A DNA stretch of 64,000 nucleotides from Embleya scabrispora DSM 41855 (GCF_000372745.1 NZ_KB889562.1:139321-203320), one strand, 5' to 3'; positions 1 to 9,088 are shown, counted from the stretch's first letter. Notes: a model not told the origin generated them from the sequence alone. A program made the numbers and translations.

Positions 1-120
1 AGAGCGGCGGAGCCGCCAGTTTGGACGGTGTGACCCGGAGCGAAGCGGAGGGACACACCGTCCCGAGCGAGGGGCCGCCTTTTTCTCGGAGGAGCGAAGC
101 GGGGGAGAGAAAAAGGTGGT
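1..120. repeat. Cluster of three palindromes with a shared loop sequence
   Basis: Three consecutive inverted repeats are visible: GGCGG/CCGCC at 6-17, GGACGGTGTG/CACACCGTCC at 23-32 and 54-63, and CCTTTTTCTC/GAGAAAAAGG at 78-87 and 107-116. The second and third carry nearly the same loop, containing GGAGCGAAGCGG. The third has a U-rich left arm and an A-rich right arm, so its transcript could form a stable hairpin. The shared loop suggests copies of one palindromic intergenic element rather than chance. The role (termination, mRNA stability or a mobile palindromic repeat) is not known. No gene is visible in 1-301. Confidence 0.6.
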
Positions 121-121
121 G

Positions 122-233
122 CCTCGCGAGCCGGCGACGAAGTCGCCCAACAAGCAACCCCTCGCGAGCCGGCGACGAAGTCGCCCAACAAGCAACCCCT
201 CGCGAGCCGGCGACGAAGTCGCCCAACAAGCAG
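122..233. repeat. Three tandem copies of a 38-bp repeat
   Basis: Copies start at 122, 160 and 198 with a constant period of 38 bp. They are practically identical, beginning CCTCGCGAGCCGGCG and ending CCCAACAAGCA. Each contains the small inverted repeat GCGAC-gaa-GTCGC. The copies abut with no spacers, so this is a minisatellite and not a CRISPR array. It lies directly upstream of the methyltransferase gene, where it may affect its leader. Confidence 0.85.
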
Positions 234-301
234 GATTACCGCGCCCATGCCCCGACGTTGTCCCCCGCAACGCACAAGATCGGACCCGGCCGCCCACCGC
301 G

Positions 302-1219
302 ATGAGCGCCCCGACCTCGGGAGACCCAGCGATGACCATCCACTCCAGCCCCGACGATCTGGATCGGGACGCCGCCGGTCGGCACCTCGAACGCGAGGCC
401 GAGCTGCATGCCCCGTTCCTGGAGCAGGCCGCCGCGCGCCTGCGCGATCTCGCGCTGTACGGCGACCACACGCTGGCCCGGGTGGACCGCATCCTCGACC
501 TCGGCGGCGGCCCGGGGATCGCCTCCTGCCTGCTGGCTCGCTACTTCCCCAACGCCGACGTGGTCACGGGCGCGCCCAATCCGGGCCTGCTGGCCCGAGC
601 CGGTGCCCGGGCCAGGCGCGAGGGCCTGGGCCACCGGGTTCGCACCCACCGAGTGGACCTGCCCGCCGACCTGCATACGCTGGGCAGCGCCGACCTGGTC
701 TGGGCCGGCGACGTCGTACACCACCTGGGCGACCAACAGGCCGCGTTGGACGCGCTGGCTCGGGTGCTGCGTCCCGGCGGAGTGATCGCGGTCGCCGAAC
801 GCGGCCTGGCCCCACGCTTCTTGCCCCGGGACATCGGCATCGGCCGGCCGGGTCTGCAGGCCCGGCTGGACGCCGCTCACGAGGACTGGTTCGCCGAGTT
901 GCGCGCGGCCCTGCCCGGATCCCGCGCCGAGGTCGAGGACTGGCCGGCCATGCTGGCCCGCGCGGGTTTGGTACCCACCGGTTCGCACTCGTTCCTGATC
1001 GACCTGCCGTCGCCCCTGGACGCCGCGCCCCGCGAACACCTGTACGCCGAACTGGCACATCGCCGGACCCTGTTGGCCGACCGCCTCGACGGGCGGGACC
1101 TGGCCACCCTGGACGCCCTGCTCGACACCGACGCCGACACCGGCATCCTGTGGCGCCCGGACGCCTTCTACCTCGCCGCCACCACCATCCACACCGCCCG
1201 CGCCTGCACCCGAAATTGA
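302..1219 (+). CDS. Class I SAM-dependent methyltransferase
   Basis: The 305-residue product has a Rossmann-type S-adenosylmethionine site: motif I reads ILDLGGGPGIAS, followed by an acidic-loop region and a conserved hydrophobic strand, DLVWAGDVVHHL. The arrangement resembles small-molecule methyltransferases of the Methyltransf_11/25 type. The substrate cannot be inferred. ATG 302 is preferred because the upstream in-frame codons come from the tandem repeat. ATG 332 is an alternative. Neither start has a strong ribosome binding site. The gene stands alone, converging with the exporter gene on the other strand. Confidence 0.8.
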   Translation: MSAPTSGDPAMTIHSSPDDLDRDAAGRHLEREAELHAPFLEQAAARLRDLALYGDHTLARVDRILDLGGGPGIASCLLARYFPNADVVTGAPNPGLLARAGARARREGLGHRVRTHRVDLPADLHTLGSADLVWAGDVVHHLGDQQAALDALARVLRPGGVIAVAERGLAPRFLPRDIGIGRPGLQARLDAAHEDWFAELRAALPGSRAEVEDWPAMLARAGLVPTGSHSFLIDLPSPLDAAPREHLYAELAHRRTLLADRLDGRDLATLDALLDTDADTGILWRPDAFYLAATTIHTARACTRN

Positions 1220-1412
1220 CCCGCGTCCATCACTCGCGCGAGCCCCGGGACCGGATCGACGCACGGGCCCGGCCACCGGACGACCGCGGACATCCGCTCG
1301 AGCGGCGGGAAAGCGGGTACGACCGGCACCGAGCCAACCGTGTCCCCGTCCCCGTCCCCGCCGCCCGCCCACTCACCGCCGGTCCGACGCCTCCCCGACC
1401 CCAACCGCCGCC

Positions 1413-3092
1413 CTATCGCCCACTCACTCCACCCGAACCCGCACCGAAGCCCACGCCCACACCCGCGACCGAATCCCTACCCGCACGCGAATCCGCGCCC
1501 GCATCCGCGCCCGACCCCGCATCTCCCGAACGAACGCCCTCCCCCGCAGCGGCGCCATCCCCCGCACCACCACCGCTCGCGACCGGCACACCCCGCAGGA
1601 ACCGGGCGCAGTACCCCGCCGCGACCAGCATCACCACCAACGCCCCGATCGCGGCCGCGTTCAGCCCGTCGCAGAACGCGTCCCGAGCCGAGTCCACCAG
1701 CGCCCGTCCGGAGTCTCCCGGCAGGTGCGCCGCGACCGCCTGTGCCCCACCGAGCGTCTCCCGGGCCGGGCCGCTCGGCGCCGTGTCCGCCATCGCGCGG
1801 TGATAGACCGCGTCGCCGATCGTGCCGAGCAGCGCCATGCCCAGCGCGCCGCCCAGTTCGCTCCCCGATTCCAACACCGCGGAGGCGGACGCGGCCCGAT
1901 CGGCCGGCGCGACGCCCATCGCCATCTCGGTCACCTGGCTCATCACCGCGACCACGCCCGCCGCGTACACGGCCGCCCCACTGAGCACCACCCCCAACGA
2001 GGACTCCGGCCGCGCCCCGCTCAGCACCGCGAACCCGCCCGCGGCCAGTACGAACCCGCCGCACATCACCCACGCCCGATCGATCCGCCGGGCCAGCACG
2101 GTGGCCACCGGAGTGGCCACCGCAACCGCCAGCGATGGCACCAGACTCCACAGCGCGGCCCGCAACGGGCTCATCCCCAGCACCGATTGCAGATACTGCG
2201 TGGTGAAGATGGCGAAGCCGACGATCGCGAACATCGACAACACGTTGGCCACCACCGACCCGCCGAATGCCCGCACGCGCAGCAGCTCCAGATCCAACAG
2301 GGGGTGTGCGGCGGTGAGTTGACGACGCACGAACAGGGCGCCGACGAGCAACCCGAAGCCGATGCTCAGCACCGGCAGGACGGCCGCGCCGGAGCGGGCG
2401 ATCTCCTTGATCCCGTACACCACCGGCAACAGCGTGCCCAGCGACAACACCGCGCCGATCAGGTCGAACGGCCCCTGGGCAAGGCCCCGATGGCGCGGCA
2501 CGAACACCGGGACCAACAGCAGCAGAAGCGCCATCGCCGGCACGTTGATCAGGAAGATCGAACCCCACCAGAAGTGTTCGACGAGCACGCCGGACAGGAT
2601 CGGCCCGAGCGAGATCCCGCCGGTCATCACGGCCGTCCAGATCGCGATCGCGGTCCCGCGCTGCCTGGGGTCGGCGAACATGGTGCGAATCAGCGCGAGC
2701 GTGGACGGCATCAGCGCCGCGCCGCCCACACCCAGCAGCGCCCGGGTCGCGATCAACGTCTCCGCGTTGTGCGCGTACGCCGCCGCCAGCGACGCGCCGC
2801 CGAACAACGCCGCGCCCACCAGCAGCAGTCGGCGGCGGCCGATCCGGTCGCCGAGCGCGCCCATCACGATCAGCAGGCCGGAGAGCACGAATCCGTACAT
2901 GTCCAGGATCCACAACTGCTGCGTACCGGTGGGCTCCAGCGCGCGGCCGATGAACGGCACCGCGAAGTAGAGCACCGACACGTCCATGCTCACCAGCAGC
3001 AGCGGCAACAGCAGAACGGCCAGCCCGATCCACTCCCGCCGCCCCGCCAACGGCACCGACTCGGGCCGCTCGGATGTCTCGATGTTCGTCAC
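1413..3092 (-). CDS. MFS multidrug exporter, DHA2 family (SmvA/EmrB-like)
   Basis: The 559-residue membrane protein has about 14 predicted helices. The first helix (LAVLLLPLLLVSMDVSVLY) is followed by a motif-A loop, GALGDRIGRRRLLL, typical of proton-driven DHA2 drug exporters. The closest family I recognise is the SmvA/methyl-viologen-resistance type. The GTG start at 3092 is chosen because GGGGGAG lies just upstream and the helix begins about 20 residues later; a longer frame would run through the operator region. The last roughly 50 residues are a Gly/Ala/Ser/Asp-rich tail unlike the family. The gene faces the GntR-TetR regulator, which probably represses it. Confidence 0.88.
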   Translation of the reverse strand: MTNIETSERPESVPLAGRREWIGLAVLLLPLLLVSMDVSVLYFAVPFIGRALEPTGTQQLWILDMYGFVLSGLLIVMGALGDRIGRRRLLLVGAALFGGASLAAAYAHNAETLIATRALLGVGGAALMPSTLALIRTMFADPRQRGTAIAIWTAVMTGGISLGPILSGVLVEHFWWGSIFLINVPAMALLLLLVPVFVPRHRGLAQGPFDLIGAVLSLGTLLPVVYGIKEIARSGAAVLPVLSIGFGLLVGALFVRRQLTAAHPLLDLELLRVRAFGGSVVANVLSMFAIVGFAIFTTQYLQSVLGMSPLRAALWSLVPSLAVAVATPVATVLARRIDRAWVMCGGFVLAAGGFAVLSGARPESSLGVVLSGAAVYAAGVVAVMSQVTEMAMGVAPADRAASASAVLESGSELGGALGMALLGTIGDAVYHRAMADTAPSGPARETLGGAQAVAAHLPGDSGRALVDSARDAFCDGLNAAAIGALVVMLVAAGYCARFLRGVPVASGGGAGDGAAAGEGVRSGDAGSGADAGADSRAGRDSVAGVGVGFGAGSGGVSGR

Positions 3093-3210
3093 TGGAGCTC
3101 TCCCCCGCTGATGCACCAATACGGCGTACGCCTTCGAGCGTACAGAGTATGCAAGGCCGACCGGCACATGCAATGGCGCCACCACCTGGGCAGATAAAGG
3201 CTTATTCAAG

Positions 3211-3287
3211 TAGTGCACCGAAACTAGTGCACCAAATCCCCACGCCGTGCGTGCCCTATAGTGCACTGACCGTCGCCCTAGTGCACC
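3211..3287. promoter_or_regulatory. Four TAGTGCAC operator-like sites
   Basis: TAGTGCAC occurs at 3211, 3225, 3259 and 3279, all in the same orientation and each containing the palindrome GTGCAC. They fill the gap between the exporter start (3092) and the regulator start (3323). Such clustering is very unlikely by chance. They are the probable binding sites of the fusion regulator encoded at 3323-4300. This is an inference from position. Confidence 0.75.
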
Positions 3288-3322
3288 GCCGAACCGCCCG
3301 CCCCACCGCCCGGGAGGCCCCG

Positions 3323-4300
3323 ATGCCCCGCCCCACCACCGCGACCACCCCCACGGCCCGGATCGTCGCCGAACTGCGCCGCCGGATCGAGACCGGCGAG
3401 TTGCGGCCCGGCGACCGGGTCCCCTCCACCCGGGCGATCACCGTCGAGTGGGGCGTGGCGATGGCCACCGCCACCAAGGCCCTGACCGCGCTGCGCGAGG
3501 CCGGCCTGGTTCGCGCCGTACGTGGCATCGGTACCGTGGTCGCCGACCACCCCGATCGCACCGGCCGCACCGAGGGCGCCGACCGCCCGCGTCCGCGCGC
3601 CGCGACCATCGCCGTACCGCCCGTGCATCCACCGCGCACCGACGCCGAACTCACCCGCGAACGTGTCGTGTCGGCGGCCGTGGCGATCGCCGACGAACGC
3701 GGCCTGGCCGCGGTGTCGATGCGCCAGATCGCCGCCGAACTGGGCGTGGCCGCGATGACCTTGTACCGGCACGTGCCCGGCAAGGAGGATCTGCTCGCGG
3801 CGATGGCCGACAGCGCGTTCGCCGAGCAGCCCATCCCGTCCCACGAGCGGGTGGGCTGGCGGGCCCGGTTGGAGATTTCGGCCCGGTTGCAGTGGCGGAT
3901 GTACCGCGAACACCCGTGGCTTGCCCAGGTCATGTCGATGACCCGCCCGCTGCCGACCATGCGCGGCATGGCGCATGTGGAGTGGGCGATGGCCGAGTTC
4001 ACCGGGCTGTCGCCGCAGGTGATGGTGCACATCGCGGTGACGATGTTGAACTACGTACGCGGTACCGCCGTCAACATCGCGGCCGAGTTCGAGGCCGAGC
4101 GGGCCACCGGCATCTCCAGCGAGGAGTGGATTCAGGCGCAGGACGAGACGATGGACCTGATCCTGCGCAACGGTCACTTCCCGATGTACGCCGCCGCGCT
4201 CAGCGATCCGGAGGTGGAAATGGACCTCGATTCGCTGTTCGGCTTCGGACTCGACTGCCTGTTGGACGGCATCGCCCTGCTGCTCCCCCCGACCGGGTGA
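3323..4300 (+). CDS. Fused GntR-type and TetR-type transcriptional regulator
   Basis: The 325-residue protein has two DNA-binding domains. Residues about 5-75 form a GntR winged helix (ARIVAELRRRIETGELRPG, then PSTRAITVEWGVAMATATKALTAL). After a Pro/Arg linker, residues about 110-165 form a TetR helix-turn-helix (RQIAAELGVAAMTLYRHVPGKEDLL), followed by a TetR C-terminal ligand/dimer domain. ATG 3323 follows GGGAGG. GntR-TetR hybrids exist in actinobacteria, usually beside exporters. Here the partner is the divergent DHA2 exporter, and the four TAGTGCAC sites between them suggest repression of both genes, relieved by a drug-like ligand. Confidence 0.88.
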   Translation: MPRPTTATTPTARIVAELRRRIETGELRPGDRVPSTRAITVEWGVAMATATKALTALREAGLVRAVRGIGTVVADHPDRTGRTEGADRPRPRAATIAVPPVHPPRTDAELTRERVVSAAVAIADERGLAAVSMRQIAAELGVAAMTLYRHVPGKEDLLAAMADSAFAEQPIPSHERVGWRARLEISARLQWRMYREHPWLAQVMSMTRPLPTMRGMAHVEWAMAEFTGLSPQVMVHIAVTMLNYVRGTAVNIAAEFEAERATGISSEEWIQAQDETMDLILRNGHFPMYAAALSDPEVEMDLDSLFGFGLDCLLDGIALLLPPTG

Positions 4301-4337
4301 GCGGGCCGCACCCGAACGGCGGGGTGTCGAGCACCGC

Positions 4338-4766
4338 TCACCCGCGCGGCAGGGTCACCAACCGCAGGAAGAACTCGTCGATGCCGCGCACCGCCGCCAG
4401 GAACGACTCCAACTCCACCGGCTTGGTCACGAACGCGTTGGCGTGCAGGTCGTAGCTGCGCCGTACGTCGTCCGGCGCGGCCGACGTGGTCAGCACCACC
4501 ACCGGGATCGTCCGCCACCGCTCGTCGGCCTTCATCGCCGACAACAACTCGCGGCCGTCCATCCGCGGCATGTTCAGGTCCAGGATCACCAGGTCCGGCC
4601 GGGGGTGGGCGCGCAACCACTCCAGGGCCTCCATGCCGTCCGCGGCCCGGCACAGCGTGTGTCCCCCATCGCGATCGAGCAACGCCTCCTCGATCATCAA
4701 CGCGTCGCCCGGATCGTCCTCCACCAGCAACACCGTCAGCGTTCCTGCCATCGCGGTCCGGCTCAT
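4338..4766 (-). CDS. Stand-alone CheY-like response regulator (Rcp1-type)
   Basis: The 142-residue protein is a single receiver domain with no output domain. The acidic pair is VEDD (residues 15-18), the phosphoacceptor is Asp63 in ILDLNMP, the switch Thr lies in VVLTTSA, and the conserved Lys is in FVTKPVE. It resembles the Rcp1-type receivers that usually pair with phytochrome or hybrid histidine kinases. No kinase is adjacent, so its partner must be elsewhere. The start at 4766 has a GAAGGTGG ribosome binding site. It is convergent with the preceding regulator gene. Confidence 0.88.
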   Translation of the reverse strand: MSRTAMAGTLTVLLVEDDPGDALMIEEALLDRDGGHTLCRAADGMEALEWLRAHPRPDLVILDLNMPRMDGRELLSAMKADERWRTIPVVVLTTSAAPDDVRRSYDLHANAFVTKPVELESFLAAVRGIDEFFLRLVTLPRG

Positions 4767-4984
4767 CGCACCACCTTCGGTCGCCCCGACCGACCCGCTC
4801 CCCGGACCGGCATCACTCGACGAATTCGGCGCGCTCGCACCACCGACCCGCGTCACGAAGGCTAACGCCTCTCGTCCGTCGCGCAGGCGGGCGCACCGCA
4901 CCCGCCGCTCACATCCTTGACGCCGCCCATGACATGGCCCATCGTGGTGCGCCGACCACACTCGGCGACCAGGGGGAGCACGCC

Positions 4985-5590
4985 ATGCGGATGAACACGG
5001 TCGAGAAGATCGTCGTTGCCGGCCCCCTCCGCCGAGCGCCGCAGATCTGGTACGAGACGCCGTTGCTGCTGCGCCTGGGCGGGCGGCTCGACCCCGGTGC
5101 GCACGCCCTGGAGATCGGTTGCGGCACCGGCCGGGGCATCGAGCTGATCCTGAACCGGTTCGGCGCCGCTCGGGTTGACGGCATCGACCTGGACTCCGCG
5201 TTGCTCGCCAAGGCCCGCCGACGCTGGCACGGCAACAGCCGGGTGGCGCTGGTCGAGTGTTCGGCCACCGACCTGCGGGCCGGCATCGGCGCGGCGGACG
5301 CGAGCTACGACGCCGTCTTCGACTTCGCCATTGTGCACCACATCATCGACTGGCGTGCCTGTCTGGCCGAGGTAGGCCGGGTATTGCGCCCCGGCGGCCG
5401 GTTCTACTTCTCCGAGATGACCGCTCGCGCGCTGGCCCGGCCCAGCCTCGCCTTCCTGTTCGACCACCCCACCGAAGACCGGTTCGGCGATCGGGACTTC
5501 CTCGACGAACTCCCCCGGCACGGGCTCGACGTGATCGGCAGCAAGTCCCTGCTCGGCGACTACTTCTTCGGCGTGGCCCGCCGTCGCTGA
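4985..5590 (+). CDS. Class I SAM-dependent methyltransferase
   Basis: The 201-residue protein has SAM motif I LEIGCGTGRG, the acidic motif II VDGIDLD, and the later strand VLRPGGRFYFSEM. These place it in the Methyltransf_11/25 group acting on small molecules. The start at ATG 4985 is supported by GGGGGAG a few bases upstream; an upstream ATG at 4934 has no such site. The substrate is unknown. The gene diverges from the response regulator across about 220 bp in which I see no clear operator. Confidence 0.83.
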   Translation: MRMNTVEKIVVAGPLRRAPQIWYETPLLLRLGGRLDPGAHALEIGCGTGRGIELILNRFGAARVDGIDLDSALLAKARRRWHGNSRVALVECSATDLRAGIGAADASYDAVFDFAIVHHIIDWRACLAEVGRVLRPGGRFYFSEMTARALARPSLAFLFDHPTEDRFGDRDFLDELPRHGLDVIGSKSLLGDYFFGVARRR

Positions 5591-5700
5591 GCGGCCGACC
5601 GTCGCCGAGTCCCGACCGTCGCCGGGCGGGCCGCCGGCACCGAGCGGCCGAGTCCGGCCGGTGCGCACCCCACGTCGACCGGGGCTAGGATTTTCCGGCC

Positions 5701-6477
5701 ATGCACACACCACATCCCACCTTCACGAGTTTCGTCGCGGTCGGTGACTCCTTCACCGAGGGCATGTCCGATCTCGCCGCCGACGGCACCTACCGCGGTT
5801 GGGCCGACCTGCTCGCCGACCGGCTGTCCCTCGACACGCCGACGCTGCGCTACGCCAACCTCGCCGTGCGCGGGAAGCTGATCCGGCAGATCGCCGACGA
5901 ACAGGTCGACACCGCCGTCGCGCTCGGCGGCGACCTGATCACCCTCGCCGGCGGTCTGAACGACGTGCTGCGCCCGCGTTGCGACGTCGGCGCGGTCTGC
6001 GCGGTGTTCGAACAGGCCGCCGCCAAGCTCGCCGCCGGCGGCGCGCATCTGGTGCTGTTCCGCAGCACCGACCCCACCCGCCGGCTGCGCTCCTCGGCCC
6101 GACTGATGCCCCGGATCGAGCAGTTGGTCGCCTTCGTGGACACCGTCGCCGCGCGGCACGACGCCACCGTCGTCGACCTGTTCACCGCGCGCGTGTTCGA
6201 CGACCCTCGAATGTGGGCCGACGATCGTCTGCATCTGTCCACCGAGGGGCACCGCCGAGTCGCCGAGGCCACCGCACAGGCCCTGGGCCTGCCCGTCGAG
6301 TACGACTGGCGCGCGCCGCTGCCCGCCGCCGCGCCGCGGGCCTGGACCGATCGCCGACGCGCCGACGTGCGCTGGGCCAGGACCCATCTGGGCCCGTGGC
6401 TCGCCCGCCGCGCCACCGGCCGCTCCTCCGGCGACGGCCGCCCGCCCAAGCGCGCCGATCTCACCCCGTGGCGGTGA
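5701..6477 (+). CDS. SGNH/GDSL-family hydrolase
   Basis: The 258-residue esterase/lipase-like protein has block I VGDSFTEG with the nucleophile Ser, block III GGLND with the oxyanion Asn, and block V DDRLHLSTEGH carrying the catalytic Asp and His. No signal peptide is visible, so it is probably cytoplasmic. The basic C-terminus (RRADVRW to PPKRADL) is usual for the actinobacterial branch. AGGAT lies upstream of ATG 5701. The natural ester is not identifiable. Confidence 0.9.
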   Translation: MHTPHPTFTSFVAVGDSFTEGMSDLAADGTYRGWADLLADRLSLDTPTLRYANLAVRGKLIRQIADEQVDTAVALGGDLITLAGGLNDVLRPRCDVGAVCAVFEQAAAKLAAGGAHLVLFRSTDPTRRLRSSARLMPRIEQLVAFVDTVAARHDATVVDLFTARVFDDPRMWADDRLHLSTEGHRRVAEATAQALGLPVEYDWRAPLPAAAPRAWTDRRRADVRWARTHLGPWLARRATGRSSGDGRPPKRADLTPWR

Positions 6478-6547
6478 ACGTGCGCCCGGGCGGGCACACC
6501 CTGCGCAGGAGAGCCACCCCCGAGGAACGGCCCGCGATCCGTGCTGG

Positions 6548-6561
6548 TTAGGTATACCTAA
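6548..6561. promoter_or_regulatory. Iron-box-like palindrome TTAGGTATACCTAA
   Basis: The 14-bp perfect palindrome TTAGGTATACCTAA lies 44 bp before the siderophore-interacting protein gene. Its half-sites TTAGGT/ACCTAA equal those of the DtxR/IdeR/DmdR iron box. The canonical 19-bp box separates them by seven bases, whereas here only two bases intervene. It is probably an iron-repressor site given the gene it precedes. The short spacing is unusual. Confidence 0.65.
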
Positions 6562-6604
6562 CTGGCACGGCACCAGTCGCACAGTGCAGGTGAGGAGAAC
6601 CTCC

Positions 6605-7450
6605 ATGGCGGAACGCCCGGTACGCAAGAACCGCAAACTGATCGAACTCCAGGTACACAGCAGCGAACGGGTCGGTCCGCACCTGGTCCGGATCGTCGCC
6701 GGCGGCGACGGATACCGACACTTCACCGACAACGGCTACACCGACGCCTACGTCAAGGTGCTCTTCCCGCTGCCCGGGGTGACCTACCCCGAGCCGTTCG
6801 ACATGGAGACCATCCGTGCCGAACTCCCGCGCGAGGACTGGCCGCGCACCCGTACCTACACCGTGCGCGCGAACAACCCGAACACCGGCGAGCTGACCAT
6901 CGACTTCGTCCACCACGGCGACGAGGGCCTGGCCGGCCCGTGGGCGGCGAGTGCGCGCCCCGGCGACACGCTGCGTCTGATCGGCCCCGGCGGCGCCTAC
7001 GCGCCCGACCCCGAGGCGGACTGGCACCTGTTCATCGGCGACGAGAGCGCGTACCCCGCGATCAGTGCCTCGCTGGAACGGCTCCCCGCCGCGGCCAAGG
7101 CGATCGCCCTCCTGGAGGTGGGCACCGCCGCCGAGGCCCCCACCGGCACCCTGCCCGCCACCCACCCCGAGGTGGATCTCGACCTCGCCTGGATCACCCG
7201 CGACGCGGGTCCCGATCTGCTCGAGGCGCTGCGCAAGCTCGACTTCCCCGCCGGCCGGGTGCACGCGTTCGTGCACGGCGAGGCCGGCGTGGTCAAGGAG
7301 TTGCGCCGACACCTGGTCGACGAGCGCGGGGTCGAGCGCGCCGACATCTCCTTCTCCGGCTACTGGCGCAAGGGCCGCGACGAGGACGGCTTCCAGGCGG
7401 ACAAGGCCGCCGAGAAGGCCGCCGAACGCGCCGCCGAACCGCGCGCCTGA
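6605..7450 (+). CDS. Siderophore-interacting protein (FAD-dependent ferric reductase)
   Basis: The 281-residue product matches the SIP family, which binds FAD and reduces ferric siderophores in the cytoplasm to release iron. The FAD-binding signature RTYTVR is at about residue 85, and the C-terminal domain has the family strands WHLFIGDESAYPAI and a final VDERGV...SFSGYWRKG segment. ATG 6605 follows GGTGAGGAG. The iron-box-like palindrome upstream suggests induction under iron limitation. No siderophore synthesis or uptake genes are adjacent. Confidence 0.93.
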   Translation: MAERPVRKNRKLIELQVHSSERVGPHLVRIVAGGDGYRHFTDNGYTDAYVKVLFPLPGVTYPEPFDMETIRAELPREDWPRTRTYTVRANNPNTGELTIDFVHHGDEGLAGPWAASARPGDTLRLIGPGGAYAPDPEADWHLFIGDESAYPAISASLERLPAAAKAIALLEVGTAAEAPTGTLPATHPEVDLDLAWITRDAGPDLLEALRKLDFPAGRVHAFVHGEAGVVKELRRHLVDERGVERADISFSGYWRKGRDEDGFQADKAAEKAAERAAEPRA

Positions 7451-7636
7451 CCCGCGACCGGCGGTCGGCGACCCGGGGTGGGCAACCGTCCCGGGCCGCC
7501 GAGCGGGTCGCCTACGAGCGTTCACCCGTCCGGTTGCCGACAATTGTGGCAAACCTCCGGAACGGGCCACGCCACGCGGGTGAAAGGGCGCATCGGGCAC
7601 TACCGCGCGCGACGACGCCGGCACAAGGTAAGGCGC

Positions 7637-9088
7637 ATGAGACATCCACCACATGCCCTCCTCGCCATCGCGACCGCCCTGACCCTCACCGCGGCCGGCG
7701 CGGCCGGCGCACACGCGAGCGACGCCCGGCCCACTCCCGGCGCACCCGGCATCGGCGACCCGCTACTGCCGCTGAGCGGCAACGGCGGCTACCGCGCCGA
7801 CCATTACACGCTGGACTTCGACTGGCGGGCCCCCGGCGCGGCGTTCCCGGCGACCACCACCATGGAGGCCACCGCCACCCAGGCGCTGTCCCGGTTCGAC
7901 CTCGACTTCGCGGGCAACACGCTCGGCCGCGTCACGGTCGACGGCAGGGCCGCGACCGCCACCCGCGAGGGTGACGAGCTGGTGATCACCCCGGCCCGAC
8001 CGTTGCCCAAGGGCCGCTCGTTCACGGTGCGCGTCGAGTACACCGCCGACCCCACCCAACAGCGGCACCGCGACGACGCGATCGAGACGTTCGGCTGGAT
8101 TCCCACGCCCGACGGCACGGTGATCTACCCGCAACCCGACGGCGCCAAGATGATCTTCCCGAGCAACGACCATCCCAGCCTGCGCACCCGCACGACGGTC
8201 GACATCACCGCCGCCGACGACCTCGTCGCGCTGTCCAACGGCACTCTCACGCACAAGCGCCGGGTCGCACCGGGCCGCACCCGCTGGACCTACGACAGCC
8301 GGCAACCCGTGGCCGGCCAGCTCTTCCAGCTCGCCGTCGGCAAGTACACGCCGATCGACGGCCGGGCCGCCGACGGCACCCGACTGCGCGACGCGGTGCC
8401 GCCGCAACTGGTCGACCAGGTCGAGCAGTACCGCTCGCTGACCCCCCGTCACCTGGCCTGGGTGGAGAGCAGGCTCGGCCCCTACCCGTTCGACAGCTAC
8501 GGGCTGCTCGTGGCGGACACCGACCTGGGCGTCGCGCTGGAGACCCAGTCGTTGTCCCTGATCCCGAAGGCCGACCTGCTGGGCGACAGGATCAACGCCG
8601 AACGCAACATGGTGCACGAACTCGTACACCAGTGGACCGGCGACAGCGTGGCCATGAAGCGCTGGTCCGATTTGTGGCTGAGCGAGGGGCACGCCCGCTA
8701 CTACGAGCGGGTCTACAGCGAGGAGAACGGCGGCGCCAACCTCGAGGCGCTGATGCGCGATGCCTACCGGCAGCACGACATCTGGCGCCGTGACACCGGC
8801 GCGCCCGCCGAGCCCACCGAGCCCAACCTGTTCAAGCGCATGCGCTACGACGGCTCGGCACTGGTCTTGTACGCGCTGCGCATCGAGGTCGGCGCGGACA
8901 CCTTCGCCCGGATCGAGCGCGCCTGGACCACCCGCTACCGAGGCCGCGCCGCGGGCACGGCCGACTACATCAAGCTCGCGTCCGAGGTTGCCGGACGCGA
9001 CCTGGCCCCGTTCCTGAACCCGTGGCTGTACGGCTCCCACGCGCCGCCGATGCCCGGTCATCCCGACTGGACGGTCGACCCGGCCTGA
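7637..9088 (+). CDS. Secreted M1-family zinc metallopeptidase
   Basis: The 483-residue protein begins with a Sec signal peptide (MRHPPHALLAIATALTLTAA, cleavage near AHAS). The zinc site is HELVHQW followed by WLSEGHA, giving HExxH-18-E as in aminopeptidase N. The usual GAMEN exopeptidase loop is replaced by a segment containing ALETQSLS, as in other secreted actinobacterial members. The start at 7637 has AAGGTAAGG upstream. It probably trims extracellular peptides. Confidence 0.92.
   Translation: MRHPPHALLAIATALTLTAAGAAGAHASDARPTPGAPGIGDPLLPLSGNGGYRADHYTLDFDWRAPGAAFPATTTMEATATQALSRFDLDFAGNTLGRVTVDGRAATATREGDELVITPARPLPKGRSFTVRVEYTADPTQQRHRDDAIETFGWIPTPDGTVIYPQPDGAKMIFPSNDHPSLRTRTTVDITAADDLVALSNGTLTHKRRVAPGRTRWTYDSRQPVAGQLFQLAVGKYTPIDGRAADGTRLRDAVPPQLVDQVEQYRSLTPRHLAWVESRLGPYPFDSYGLLVADTDLGVALETQSLSLIPKADLLGDRINAERNMVHELVHQWTGDSVAMKRWSDLWLSEGHARYYERVYSEENGGANLEALMRDAYRQHDIWRRDTGAPAEPTEPNLFKRMRYDGSALVLYALRIEVGADTFARIERAWTTRYRGRAAGTADYIKLASEVAGRDLAPFLNPWLYGSHAPPMPGHPDWTVDPA

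Noticed and set aside
122-233. Regular 38-bp repeats as a CRISPR array
   Set aside because: The units abut with no unique spacers, and no cas gene is in the window.
1725-3197. Long plus-strand ORF of 490 codons
   Set aside because: It is antisense to the DHA2 exporter and encodes an Arg/His/Gln-rich product typical of GC-rich shadow frames.
7531-7556. ACAATTGT palindrome with TTGCC/GGCAA flanks before the M1 peptidase
   Set aside because: The inner and outer arms do not share a centre, so it is not a convincing single operator.
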